A stretch of DNA of 44,898 bases from a bacterium. GTDB taxonomy: Bacteria; Planctomycetota; UBA1135; GCA-002686595. Position 1 is the stretch's first letter. Each line of letters begins with the position of its first letter. Below the pieces are notes generated by a model. The model had not been told where the DNA came from. It saw only the letters and a program-made list of their open reading frames with translations, and searched no databases. Both the position numbers and the translations under genes were made by a program. Below, in pieces: positions 1-8,323 of the stretch. The stretch lies in assembly GCA_024226735.1 (NCBI GenBank), contig JAAELL010000107.1:1-44898 (forward strand), read 5' to 3'.

Positions 1-23
1 ACAAGAGTGAATCACACCACTAG
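1..23. repeat. End of a CTAG-type terminal inverted repeat (partial element)
   Basis: The first 23 bases are the exact reverse complement of 44764-44786. They end in CACACCACTAG, the same terminus as the adjacent 93-bp element. I read this as the right-hand end of a MITE or IS630-like element whose body lies outside the window. Its last four bases, CTAG (20-23), are shared with the next element, as expected when one element inserts into the duplicated target of another. The IS630/Tc1-mariner link is inferred only from the TA/CTAG ends; no transposase for it is present here. Confidence 0.6.
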
Positions 24-112
24 TGGTGTGATGCAGACATTCGCAGTCGTATCCCGGCCCGCATGCACGCGAACTCGCGATAAGACCGCAACTGTCTGCA
101 TCACACCACTAG
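20..112. mobile_element. Complete 93-bp MITE-like palindromic element with 20-bp perfect TIRs
   Basis: Bases 20-39 (CTAGTGGTGTGATGCAGACA) and 93-112 are perfect inverted repeats of 20 bp. Inside them the stem continues imperfectly (40-52 against 80-92, with single bulges), so nearly the whole element can fold into one hairpin. It begins and ends with CTAG. The terminal 13 bases, CTAGTGGTGTGAT, are shared with the repeat at 44764, but the next bases differ (GCAGACA against TCACTCTTGT), suggesting two subfamilies. Bases 11-32 form a perfect 22-bp palindrome at the junction of two elements. There is no coding capacity, so it would depend on a transposase elsewhere. Confidence 0.65.
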
Positions 113-309
113 TTCACCTTTGGGGGGGAGCATCGGCACCGATTCCAGACCGGAGCGTCAACGGGCGGCCGTGCGCGGGGTCTTGTACGTCAGGCCGGGA
201 TTCTCGGCCGGGTGCGTGGGCCAGAAGACTTTCTGGGATTTCTCCGGCTCTCCCCGACTCGAGTGCCGCCGTATCCTGATACGTGCAGGCCCTCTAGCCG
301 TCGCGACCC
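113..309. other. Intergenic leader upstream of the sigma factor gene
   Basis: About 200 bases between the MITE-like repeat and the sigma gene. It contains a run of seven G at 122-128. I see no supported gene, terminator or clear sigma-70 promoter. The promoter for the sigma-kinase pair presumably lies here, possibly recognised by the ECF factor itself, but I cannot point to its boxes. Confidence 0.3.
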
Positions 310-984
310 ATGAACCCTATCCGACAGCCCTCTGAGCCCCCCAAGTCCGGGTTTCACGCCACTTTGGCGCTCGCGCGTGCAGGGGACGCGGACGCGCTCG
401 CCGAGCTCTTCGAGCAGTTCTATCCCGCCGTGCAGCGCATGGTGCACCGGAGCCTCTCGAAGGACCTGCGCGTCAACCGCCCGTGGCTCGCGACCCGCTT
501 CAGCACGGGTGACGTCGTACAGGAGGTGTTCCGGAGCGTCTTGAAGGACATCGGCGTCTTCGCGGGTACGAGCGAAGAGTCGTTCCGCGGCTACCTGACG
601 ATGGTCGTGCGCAACCGGCTCATGGACTCGATTCGCTTCCATGAGGCAGCGCGTCGCGACGGCCGCCGGACCCATACGTCGCCCGAGGAGTCGGAGCTCA
701 CGAGCCCCCACGACGGCCCCGCGACCGACGTCACGTCCGCCGAGGAGATGGAGGCATTCCATCAGGTCCTCAGCAGCTTCTCCGAGCGCGAGCAGCTCCT
801 CCTGCGCGCCCGGCTCGAGCAACAGGCACCCTTCCGCAGCCTCGCCGACCAGCTCGGCTACCCCTCCGCCTCGGCCGCTCGACGCGCCTTCTACGCCGCC
901 CAAGCGACGCTCGTGCTGCGCCTGCGCCAGCACCAGCTCGATCAGGGCGAAGACGGACCCGAGCGGCCGCGAGGACGCGAATGA
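310..984 (+). CDS. ECF-subfamily RNA polymerase sigma factor
   Basis: A 224-residue sigma-70 family protein of the ECF type. Region 2 is recognisable around residues 20-110: an acidic ALAELFEQFYPAVQRMV helix, then the STGDVVQEVF stretch that corresponds to the core-binding helix, then FRGYLTMVVRNRLMDSIR. Region 4 occupies about residues 145-215 (FSEREQLLLRARLE, then SLADQLGYPSASAARRAFYAA as the helix-turn-helix). The length is usual for planctomycetal ECF factors paired with kinases. Its stop overlaps the start of the kinase gene by four bases (ATGA, 981-984), so the two are probably translationally coupled. I infer that it directs transcription in response to a signal passed through the kinase; the regulon is unknown. 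Confidence 0.9.
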   Translation: MNPIRQPSEPPKSGFHATLALARAGDADALAELFEQFYPAVQRMVHRSLSKDLRVNRPWLATRFSTGDVVQEVFRSVLKDIGVFAGTSEESFRGYLTMVVRNRLMDSIRFHEAARRDGRRTHTSPEESELTSPHDGPATDVTSAEEMEAFHQVLSSFSEREQLLLRARLEQQAPFRSLADQLGYPSASAARRAFYAAQATLVLRLRQHQLDQGEDGPERPRGRE

Positions 985-3491
985 ACTACGCCCCCGAAGA
1001 TCCCGCCCTTCAGCGTCTCGTTTCGGCTGCCATGGAGATGGTCGATCAGGGGCTCGAGCCCCCGATCGATGAGATCTGTCGCGAGCGCCCCGATCTGATC
1101 TCGGCCGTGCAGCAGTCGCTCGAGCTCGCGCGGCGGCTGCCGACGATCCGCCGCGAGGCAGCAGGTCGTGACGGCTTCCTCGGGCGCGTGCTCGACGGCC
1201 GCTATCGGCTCGACGCGCGACTCGGCGCAGGGGCGATGGGGGTCGTGTACCGCGCCTCCGACCTCGAGCTGCACCGCGACGTCGCTGTCAAGGTCCTGCA
1301 CTCGGCCATCCTCGACGCGGACGAGGCCGGCTACAGGTTCGCGCGCGAGGCCGAGGTGATGGCCGCGATCCGCCATCCCTCCGTGATCACGGTCTACGAC
1401 CGTGGGAGCACGAGCGAGGACGAGCCCTACCTCGTCATGGAGCTGCTCGACGGCTTGCCGCTGAGCGAGATCCTCGACCTCGGCAAGCGCCGTGGCGGCG
1501 CGGCGCCCGCCGACGATACGGGCTGGATCGCACATGCAATCGGCGCCGAGGCGCTGGATGAGGCGAGCTACCTGCGCACGGTCGTACGCTGGACCGCCGA
1601 TCTCGCCGGCGGACTCAGCGCGGCGCACGAAGCCGGCGTGTTCCATCGCGACGTCAAGCCCTCGAACGTGTTCGTGCGCCGCAACGGCCAGCCGATGCTG
1701 CTCGACTTCGGGATCGCCGCGCACGCGAGCCAAGCGACGATCACGCGTGAGGGCACCTCGCTTGGGACGCCGGCCTACATGGCGCCCGAGTCGCTCGACG
1801 CGCGCGCAGAGCCGACGGCGGCGCTCGACGTCTACGGGCTCGCCGCGACGCTCTACCACATGCTGACGCTGCGCGCGCCGTACGGTGGGACGCCGTCGCA
1901 GATCATCTCGAGCTTGCAGGTCAAGGAACCGCCGCCGGCGTACAAGCTGCGACCGGGACTGCCGCGCGACCTGCAGGCGATCCTCGACCGCGGGATGGCG
2001 CGCAAGCCCGGCGGGCGCTACGCGACGGCCCACGACTTCGAGGCCGACCTGCGCGCGTTCCTCGACTACCGGCCCGTATCCGCGCGGCCCGTCACGGCGC
2101 TGGCGCGCGCGTGGCGCGGCTTCCGGCGTTCGCGCGCGCTCTTGGCGGGGACGGCCGTTGCCGTCGTCGCACTGGGAATCGCGGGTGGGCTGGAGTGGCG
2201 CTCGTACCGGCTCGCGCAGCGCCGTTCCGCGCACGGCGATATCTGGCGCCACATGTATCCGAACTTCACCATCGTCGACTTCGAGAACCGCGTCTGCGTG
2301 ACCGACGTCGAGCGCGCGCACGTGTCCGGCATCCTCGACGATGCGATGGCGGTCGCGGTCGAGCCCCTTCCGGCCCAACTGTACCGATCGTCTTTTCGGC
2401 TCGACCACGGCGACCCGCGCGGTGCGGCGGAGGACATGGCCGCGATCGCAGACTGGGTCGATACACGCTACGCACGGGCGCTCGCGGAGCGCTACGAGCG
2501 GCTGCCCGACGACGCGTCGAGTGCGCGCAGCGTCGATTTGATCGACATGCCCGAGCCGACAGACGCGATGGACGTGTACCTCGCGGCGTACCACGTGGCG
2601 CGCGAGCTGCGTTACTCCGAAGCGTTCGCGATGTTGGCCGACGAGCGCCTCGAGCGCTTCGGGCCCGCGCAGGAGCTGTGGCTGCCGACGACGCCGTTCA
2701 GCCGCAAGCTCTCCGACGCCGAGAACTTGGCGCTCGCGGACGAGATGTACGAGCGCGCGGTGCGGCTCGAAGAGCAGATCGGGTACCGGACGGCCACGAC
2801 CGCGCACCTGATCGCTCGGGCGCTGGTGCAGCAGGAAAGCTACAACGAGGCATTGCTCGTGGCGCGCGAAGGCATCCAGCTCGCGCCGGGATCGCACACG
2901 TTGCGCATCAACGCAGGCCTGACAGCGTGGCGTCTCGGGCGCTTCGAGGAGGCCGAGGAGCACCTCGGCCTCGCGATCGAAGTGCGGCCCAAGAACGCGC
3001 GCCCCTACAGCTCGCTGGCACGCTCGCGCAGTGAGCTCGGGGACTACGAAGGCGCCCTGGCCGTCGTCGATGCCGCACCCTACGGGACGAGCGCTGGGGC
3101 TCGCGCGATGTGCTTACAGCTCGAGGGTGAGATCGAGACGGCACGTTCCCTCGGTCTCTGGCAGGACGGGCGCGAAGAGCGGGCGGTCGCGGCGGCCGAG
3201 CTCGCCCAGGACAGATTCAAGGCCGCGCAGGACCTCGGGCGCGACCTCGAGAAAGTCGTCGAGTTCGCCGTCAGCAAGCGGATCGTCGCGCGAGAGACGC
3301 GCCAAGTCTTCTCCGACCTCCTGATCGTCCTGCCGGACAGTCCCATCCGCTGGCGCATCCTCCGGGCGCTGGCCCGGTGGATGCCGGAGGACCTGAGCAA
3401 AGCGGAGACCGCGCTCATGAAGAAGTACATCCAAGCACTCACATCCAACTTGTCGCAGCGTGCGGAGATGGGCTCGCTCGACCGGGAATGA
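981..3491 (+). CDS. Membrane-anchored Ser/Thr protein kinase with C-terminal TPR region
   Basis: An 836-residue Hanks-type kinase. A short N-terminal segment (1-70) precedes the catalytic domain. That domain has the glycine loop LGAGAMGVVY (81-90), the ATP-binding lysine in VAVKVL (104), the catalytic loop HRDVKPSN (222-229), DFG (242-244) and APE (268-270), so it should be active. One hydrophobic segment at about 386-404 would anchor it in the membrane, with the remainder outside. The C-terminal half is alpha-helical with TPR-like repeats around residues 590-700 (for example the segment with SYNEALLVAREGIQLAPGSH). The ATGA overlap with the upstream sigma gene suggests a one-module signalling pair. 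There is no PASTA domain; the ligand is unknown. Confidence 0.92.
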   Translation: MNYAPEDPALQRLVSAAMEMVDQGLEPPIDEICRERPDLISAVQQSLELARRLPTIRREAAGRDGFLGRVLDGRYRLDARLGAGAMGVVYRASDLELHRDVAVKVLHSAILDADEAGYRFAREAEVMAAIRHPSVITVYDRGSTSEDEPYLVMELLDGLPLSEILDLGKRRGGAAPADDTGWIAHAIGAEALDEASYLRTVVRWTADLAGGLSAAHEAGVFHRDVKPSNVFVRRNGQPMLLDFGIAAHASQATITREGTSLGTPAYMAPESLDARAEPTAALDVYGLAATLYHMLTLRAPYGGTPSQIISSLQVKEPPPAYKLRPGLPRDLQAILDRGMARKPGGRYATAHDFEADLRAFLDYRPVSARPVTALARAWRGFRRSRALLAGTAVAVVALGIAGGLEWRSYRLAQRRSAHGDIWRHMYPNFTIVDFENRVCVTDVERAHVSGILDDAMAVAVEPLPAQLYRSSFRLDHGDPRGAAEDMAAIADWVDTRYARALAERYERLPDDASSARSVDLIDMPEPTDAMDVYLAAYHVARELRYSEAFAMLADERLERFGPAQELWLPTTPFSRKLSDAENLALADEMYERAVRLEEQIGYRTATTAHLIARALVQQESYNEALLVAREGIQLAPGSHTLRINAGLTAWRLGRFEEAEEHLGLAIEVRPKNARPYSSLARSRSELGDYEGALAVVDAAPYGTSAGARAMCLQLEGEIETARSLGLWQDGREERAVAAAELAQDRFKAAQDLGRDLEKVVEFAVSKRIVARETRQVFSDLLIVLPDSPIRWRILRALARWMPEDLSKAETALMKKYIQALTSNLSQRAEMGSLDRE

Positions 3492-3537
3492 TCTGACTCC
3501 AACTCCGACAACTCCGAACCTCCCCGAGACCTACAAC

Positions 3538-5001
3538 ATGCACCGATCCCTCTCCCACACCACCCTCGCTTTCGCGCTTCCGCTCGCCCTTGCTCCCCCG
3601 GCTGTGTCCCAGGGGATCCAAACGAACCCGAACGTCCGCCGCGGACCGTTGTCGGCTCTCGCGGCCGGGCTGTCTATCAGTGAGTTCACGCGCACCACGA
3701 CGACGGACCCTTTGCTCGTCAAGGAGCCGCTAGACCAGACGGGGTCGCCGATCGCATGGAACACGACCACGACCGTGCATCCGGCGGACTACACGCTCAT
3801 GACGTTGTTCCCGGATGACTACGACGCCATCGAGATCAATGCGATGTCGACGGGCAACGACGTCATCCCGCCCATCGACGAATTCGGGACTCCCAACGTG
3901 ACTGCCGGCACTGGTCGGTGGTTCGGCATGATCGTGTCGCTCACGAACGACATGACCGGTACGCCGGGTTCCGTAGTCGAAGCGCGACAGGCCGCTGGTC
4001 CCGTCGGCGCCGACCTCTTCTCGCACTACTGGGTGGGTAGCCGGCTCGCGGGGCCGCTCGTGGGCGCGACCTTGTTCGAGATGGGTCGGGAGCACATCGG
4101 GCTCGAAGCCGGGGCGGAGCTCGACGCGGTCGACCTCGGACTCGGCGTCAATGCATTCGACACTCCGCCGCCCACCTCGCCGCCCAACCTCTTCTTCGGT
4201 CACCAAGATCGGTTCTACTTCTCCGTGTCGACGGACTGCGTCGGCAACCTGAGTCAGCCCTTCGCGAAGGACCAGTCCGGGGTCGGGGTCAACGCCGACG
4301 CGGCCGTGATCTACGAGATGATCTGGGACGATCCGACGACGGGCATTCTCGGTTGGGGAGACATCACGGTCTACCGCGATCGGGGTCAGCTCAACCTGCA
4401 TCCCACCGATCCTGCGGAGGACGTCGATGCGGTCGCGGTCGACCGGATCCTGAGCACGATCATCTTCTCGACGCAGCCTGCTGGGACCCGGTCCCAGCTT
4501 CAGGTGCTGCGCCACGATACGAGTACGGGCATCTTCATCGGGCCGGTTCCGCTCACCGACAGGAACCGGGTCGAGGTGACAGAGCACTTCTCTCTGCAGA
4601 GCAGCGTGGACGACTTCGACGGGGTCTGCACGGTCGACCCGGAGTCGTTCCAGATTGGTGCCCGAGTCGGTACACCACAGGACAGTAGCCTCAGTGGCCC
4701 GCCGCCGATGGGAATCAGCGTCACGCGCGACGCCAACAACTACTACATTCGCACGGATGGGGGCGCGCGCGCGAGCGACGGCGTGAAGCCGTTCTTCGTT
4801 TACTACTACGCCGCTCTTCCGGGCGATCTCTTCACTCCGCTGGCTTCCGCGCTACCAGGGCCGAACGGCACGTTCTTGTACACGATCCCGCGGACCTCCG
4901 TGACGATTCCCGAGGTTCGCATCGTCGGTGTCGGACTCTATCCGTTCGGGATGCCCAACGCGGTCGCCTCGATGGAAAGCTTGGTCAAGATCGAGCAGTA
5001 G
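3538..5001 (+). CDS. Secreted protein of unknown function
   Basis: A 487-residue protein with an N-terminal signal peptide (MHRSLSHTTLAFALPLALAP, likely cut after AVSQ). The ATG at 3538 is chosen because the open frame upstream (from 3460) overlaps the kinase gene and would put about 26 non-hydrophobic residues before the signal peptide. The mature part is rich in Asp, Thr, Pro and Gly and has no cysteine cluster or membrane segment. I recognise no catalytic motif; the composition suggests an extracellular beta-rich protein. It lies 46 bases after the kinase gene on the same strand, so it could belong to the same transcription unit. It is followed by a strong hairpin at 5017-5056. Confidence 0.8.
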   Translation: MHRSLSHTTLAFALPLALAPPAVSQGIQTNPNVRRGPLSALAAGLSISEFTRTTTTDPLLVKEPLDQTGSPIAWNTTTTVHPADYTLMTLFPDDYDAIEINAMSTGNDVIPPIDEFGTPNVTAGTGRWFGMIVSLTNDMTGTPGSVVEARQAAGPVGADLFSHYWVGSRLAGPLVGATLFEMGREHIGLEAGAELDAVDLGLGVNAFDTPPPTSPPNLFFGHQDRFYFSVSTDCVGNLSQPFAKDQSGVGVNADAAVIYEMIWDDPTTGILGWGDITVYRDRGQLNLHPTDPAEDVDAVAVDRILSTIIFSTQPAGTRSQLQVLRHDTSTGIFIGPVPLTDRNRVEVTEHFSLQSSVDDFDGVCTVDPESFQIGARVGTPQDSSLSGPPPMGISVTRDANNYYIRTDGGARASDGVKPFFVYYYAALPGDLFTPLASALPGPNGTFLYTIPRTSVTIPEVRIVGVGLYPFGMPNAVASMESLVKIEQ

Positions 5002-5016
5002 ACAGCTACGTTCAAT

Positions 5017-5056
5017 GAACGACGCCTACCGCGCTGGAGCACGGTAGGTGTCGTTC
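5017..5056. terminator. Hairpin terminator between convergent genes
   Basis: Bases 5017-5031 (GAACGACGCCTACCG) pair with 5042-5056 over 15 bp with a single G-T wobble and a 10-base loop. It sits between the stops of the convergent genes ending at 5001 and 5073 and could serve both. There is no U-tract on the plus strand, as is common in high-GC genomes. Confidence 0.7.
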
Positions 5057-5072
5057 GTATCAGCACGTCTGC

Positions 5073-6002
5073 TCAGTGCTCGTGAATCGTCACTTCCCCG
5101 ATCACCAGCGTGTCGTCGATCTCGAAGCTGATCGGCGTCGTGTTGCCGTATCCGCGCGCCAGTGCGCGAATCTCGAACTCCGTCGCGCCGTCCGGCTTGA
5201 CCTTCGTCACCTCGTTCTCCGGCGTGTCGCCGTTCTCGACGATGCGGATCAGGACGATCGGATTGCCGTCGGCGGGCGGCTGCAGGGTGAGCTCCTTCAG
5301 GTGTTCCGCGCACACCTCGCACGTCTGGCGGTAGAGCACGACGTGGCTCGGGAACGGAACCATGTCCGCGTCGATGAAGCGTGCGAGGTCGGTGTCGTGC
5401 AGGACGCTTCCCGACCACGAGTCCGTTTCGAACAGATAGTTGTCCCCCTCGACCGGAGAAGGCGGCGAGCCATCGTCGACCGGCGCGGTCGGGTCGACCG
5501 GATCGGCGAGCCTGCCCTCCTGGATCTTGAGGAACGGTGCCGCGGTCGCGAACGCGAACAAGGGCAGTAGGATCAGCGGCTGGAGCTTCTTGCGCTTCAT
5601 GCGCCACGGCCGCGACGCAAGCACGGCGAGCAGCAGAACCGTGTCGACCGACATCATCATCAGCGGCGTGATCGGGACGTCCGAACCGAAGCAGCCGCAC
5701 GACTCGGCGCCCGATGCGACGAGGGGCGCGAGGACGACGTCGAACACGAGGAACAACAGGACGAGCGGTACCCAGCCCCATGCCGGCTTCAAGAGGCAGA
5801 GGATGACGATGCACAGCTCCGCCGCGATCGCGATCCGGAACGTCATCAGCTCGCTGCCGAAGAAGCTGCGCACCGACTCGGGCAGGTCGCTCGGCCTTCC
5901 CTTGAAGAGCTTGAACAACGCTCCTGCGAGGACCCAGAGGCAGGCGACGCGGACTACGGTGGCGGCGATGCCGCCCTTTTTGGGGCTGGTCGATTCAGTC
6001 AT
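5073..6002 (-). CDS. MauE/DoxX-like redox membrane protein with C-terminal periplasmic CxxC domain
   Basis: A 309-residue protein. The start at 6002 (MTESTSPKKG) precedes a four-helix membrane core of roughly residues 12-160. The core carries the paired-cysteine motif ESCGCFGS (cysteines 102 and 104), typical of MauE/DoxX-like proteins thought to feed electrons to periplasmic redox partners. After the last helix (about 141-158) comes a Pro/Asp-rich linker and a soluble domain with RQTCEVCAEH (C228, C231), a thioredoxin-like CxxC. A membrane cysteine pair and an extracytoplasmic cysteine pair in one chain suggest a self-contained thiol relay, analogous in principle to DsbD or VKOR. Substrate unknown. 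A hairpin at 6004-6037 lies directly upstream of the start. Confidence 0.75.
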   Translation of the reverse strand: MTESTSPKKGGIAATVVRVACLWVLAGALFKLFKGRPSDLPESVRSFFGSELMTFRIAIAAELCIVILCLLKPAWGWVPLVLLFLVFDVVLAPLVASGAESCGCFGSDVPITPLMMMSVDTVLLLAVLASRPWRMKRKKLQPLILLPLFAFATAAPFLKIQEGRLADPVDPTAPVDDGSPPSPVEGDNYLFETDSWSGSVLHDTDLARFIDADMVPFPSHVVLYRQTCEVCAEHLKELTLQPPADGNPIVLIRIVENGDTPENEVTKVKPDGATEFEIRALARGYGNTTPISFEIDDTLVIGEVTIHEH

Positions 6003-6003
6003 T

Positions 6004-6037
6004 CGTACTCGGGCTGCAGGTCTCGGGCCCGAATACG
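6004..6037. terminator. Hairpin between two minus-strand genes
   Basis: Bases 6004-6014 (CGTACTCGGGC) pair with 6027-6037 over 11 bp with one mismatch or wobble. It lies downstream of the DUF6919-like gene and one base upstream of the MauE-like start codon. It may terminate the former or act as a leader structure for the latter. Confidence 0.45.
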
Positions 6038-6084
6038 TTACGAAGCGGGCTCTGTGAGCGCCGCCCCCAATCCGCGCGAGCTGT

Positions 6085-6642
6085 CTACAGGGCGGACGAC
6101 AGAGTGTCCCAAAGCCGCGGACGCTCCTCCCAGGCGGGGTCGACGGCGCTGACGTACAGCGTCTGCTCGAGCTCGGAGAGTGCGCCGGAGGAGAGGGCCT
6201 CGGCGAACAGCTCGAGCTCCTGGTCGCGCGCGCCGGCCCCGGCGAACAGGAACGCCTCGCTGCCCCGGAGCCCGACCGGCATGGGCTCCTCGTCCGGATC
6301 CGTGCACCACGTGAGCTGCGCGGCGGCGAGGGCGGGACCGAGCCGCGCGGCGAGCGACGGCGCGACGAAGCCCGAGACGAAAGCCCGTCGTTGCCAGCTT
6401 CTTCCGTCATGCCCGGGCCGCGCGCCGTGCCCGGGCTGCGATGCGCACGTCAGGAACCCCGCGCGGCTGAGCGCGGCGAGGCCGGGCACGAGCGCGTCCG
6501 TCTCCTCATCGACGTCCGGTGCTCCCCAACCAGGAAAGAAGGCGACGCCGCCTTCGAGGAAGCGCGCGCCGAGCTCGCACAGCTCCGCGAACGTCCGTGC
6601 CCCGCGCCAGGCGCGGCGCGCTTGCTCTACACTTTGCGCCAT
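6085..6642 (-). CDS. DUF6919-like protein
   Basis: A 185-residue soluble protein starting MAQSVEQARRAWRGARTFAE. The pattern ARTFAELCELGARFLEGG, then DEETDALVPGLAALSRAGFLTCASQPG, matches the small uncharacterised family I know as DUF6919, best seen in actinobacteria. No catalytic function is known. An upstream in-frame ATG at 6651 would add three residues (MCS). The start at 6642 is preferred but interlocks with the start codon of the divergent symporter gene (CAT/ATG sharing 6641-6642), leaving no intergenic space. The family name comes from pattern memory, so treat it as provisional. Confidence 0.65.
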   Translation of the reverse strand: MAQSVEQARRAWRGARTFAELCELGARFLEGGVAFFPGWGAPDVDEETDALVPGLAALSRAGFLTCASQPGHGARPGHDGRSWQRRAFVSGFVAPSLAARLGPALAAAQLTWCTDPDEEPMPVGLRGSEAFLFAGAGARDQELELFAEALSSGALSELEQTLYVSAVDPAWEERPRLWDTLSSAL

Positions 6643-8095
6643 GGAACACAAACTGCACGTCGGCTTCGTCGCCGTCTACCTCTTTGCGCTCATCGGCGTC
6701 GGAGCGATGAAGGCGAGGAAGATCCGGTCGCAGGAGGATTTCAGCCTCGCGGGCCGCGGCCTCGGGACGTTCGTCCTCATCGGGACGCTGCTGGCGACCT
6801 GGATCGGCACGGGCAGTATCTTCGGCAACGCGCAGAAGACGTACCAGATCGGTGTCGGCGCGTTCATCCTGCCCATCGCCGGCGTGCTCGGCATCGCGGT
6901 TCTGTGGCGGCTCGCCGCGAGCATCCGCGAGATGGAGGTCTACACGATCCAGGACATCCTGGAGAAGCGCTTCGGGGTCGCGACGCGCATCATCGGGATG
7001 ATCGCACTCATGCTCGCCTACGTGATCATCGTCTCCTACCAGTACCGCGCTGGCGCGGCGGTCGTAGGGCGGCTCGTTCCGGGCCTCGACGGCTCCGCGC
7101 TGGCGGTGATCATCGTCGCGGTGTTCGTGATCGCGTACACCGCGTTGGCGGGGATGTACTCGGTCGCCTACACCGACGTCGTCAACGGCGTGCTGATGGT
7201 GGTCGGCCTCTGCTTCGCGATCCCGCTCCTGTTCTCGGACGTCGGCGGGTTCGAGGGGATCCGCTCGAGCCTGCCGGCGGATCAGGTGCAGATGACGGCC
7301 AGCTACACGCCGGTGCGCCTCGTCAACTGGCTCTTGCCGACGCTGCTGTTGATCCTGGGCGACGCCAACGTCTACCAGCGCTTCTTTTCGGCCAAGGACC
7401 CCGGGGTGGCGCGGCGTTCGGCCGCGTGGCTCATCCTCGGCATCGCGGTGCTCGAATGCGCGATCATCGCACTGGCGTTGCTCGGGCGCGTGATGGTGGA
7501 ACAGGGCAAGCTGCCGGCTCCGGAGAACGTGGCGCACATCGTCGTGTCGATCGCGTTCGACGCCTTGCCACCGCTGCTCGGGGCGATGTTGATGGGCACG
7601 GTCGTCGCGATCGTCGTCTCGACGGCCGACTCGTTCCTCTTGGCGCCTTCGACTTCTTTCGTGCGCGACGTGTACAAGCGCTTCTTGAAGCCGGACGCGA
7701 GCGAGGAGAGCGTCGTGTTCCTCGGCCGCGTCGTAGTGATCGTCTTCGGGCTGGTCGCGCTCGGCATGGCCTTCACGTCGGACAAATTCTTCGAAGTGGC
7801 GCTGTTCGCGTACACGATCTACGGCGCCAGCATTACCCCCGTGATGATCGCCGCGTTCTTCTGGCCGCGCGCGACGCTCGGCGGTGCCGTGGCATCGATG
7901 CTGACCGGCGTCATCGTCGCCCTCGGCTGGCAGTGGGCGCAGATGGGAGGGCAGGTGGCGTCGCTCGGCGAGTCGATCGGGTGGGCGGGCTTGGCCGAGG
8001 TCGATGCAGTCCTGCCGGCGCTGTCGTTGAGCGTGCTGGCGCTCGTGTCGGTCAGCCTGATGCAGGCGGATCCGCGGTCACCTTCCGCGAGCTGA
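6641..8095 (+). CDS. Sodium:solute symporter (SSS family)
   Basis: A 484-residue polytopic membrane protein with about 13 hydrophobic helices. The sequence SLAGRGLGTFVLIGTLLATW and the following GTGSIFGNAQKTY are the conserved first and second helix region of the sodium/solute symporter family, to which PutP and SglT belong. VAYTDVVNGVLMVVGL and STADSFLLAPSTSFVRDVYK are the later family signatures. It should import an organic solute with Na+; the substrate (proline, sugar, pantothenate or other) cannot be read from sequence. The ATG at 6641 is chosen because the first helix begins within ten residues; the long open frame upstream is antisense to the DUF6919-like gene. Its 3' end overlaps an antisense slyD-like remnant. 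Confidence 0.9.
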   Translation: MEHKLHVGFVAVYLFALIGVGAMKARKIRSQEDFSLAGRGLGTFVLIGTLLATWIGTGSIFGNAQKTYQIGVGAFILPIAGVLGIAVLWRLAASIREMEVYTIQDILEKRFGVATRIIGMIALMLAYVIIVSYQYRAGAAVVGRLVPGLDGSALAVIIVAVFVIAYTALAGMYSVAYTDVVNGVLMVVGLCFAIPLLFSDVGGFEGIRSSLPADQVQMTASYTPVRLVNWLLPTLLLILGDANVYQRFFSAKDPGVARRSAAWLILGIAVLECAIIALALLGRVMVEQGKLPAPENVAHIVVSIAFDALPPLLGAMLMGTVVAIVVSTADSFLLAPSTSFVRDVYKRFLKPDASEESVVFLGRVVVIVFGLVALGMAFTSDKFFEVALFAYTIYGASITPVMIAAFFWPRATLGGAVASMLTGVIVALGWQWAQMGGQVASLGESIGWAGLAEVDAVLPALSLSVLALVSVSLMQADPRSPSAS

Positions 8096-8310
8096 CCTCG
8101 TCCTCGGTCGCGCGCGGCTGGGGTCGTTCACTCCGAAGGCCTCGTCGGGCGGGACGGTGAGCGAGAGCTGCGCGCCGGCCACTTGGCCGCTCACGGCGCT
8201 CTCCAGCCCCGGAACCAGGACCCCATCGCCGAACAGGAAGACAGCTTCAGTTCTTCGCTCACGTGCTCCAGTCTCTAGGCGAAACAGGCCGATGAAGGAC
8301 CCGAATCTGC
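8078..8310 (-). pseudogene. Truncated SlyD-like FKBP peptidyl-prolyl isomerase remnant
   Basis: On the minus strand this gap encodes EAVFLFGDGVLVPGLESAVS, followed by GQVAGAQLSLTVPPDEAFG. That is the core of a SlyD-type FKBP domain (compare the family pattern LIPGLExALxGxxxGdxxxxxVPPExAYG). There is no start codon or intact N-terminal strand, and the frame ends after about 17 more residues, 18 bases inside the symporter 3' end. Roughly the first 40 and last 80 residues of a normal SlyD are missing. I infer a dead gene fragment left by deletion between the symporter and pilT. The 5' limit at 8310 is approximate. Confidence 0.6.
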
Positions 8311-8323
8311 TCGTTGTACCAAT

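Noticed and set aside
942..2963. Long minus-strand open frame (673 codons) opposite the kinase gene
   Set aside because: It is Arg/Val/His-rich with no motif and exactly antisense to a well-supported kinase. High GC creates long antisense frames.
6104..6640. N-terminal extension of the symporter frame
   Set aside because: It is antisense to the DUF6919-like gene and lacks any domain; the symporter's first helix begins just after the ATG at 6641.
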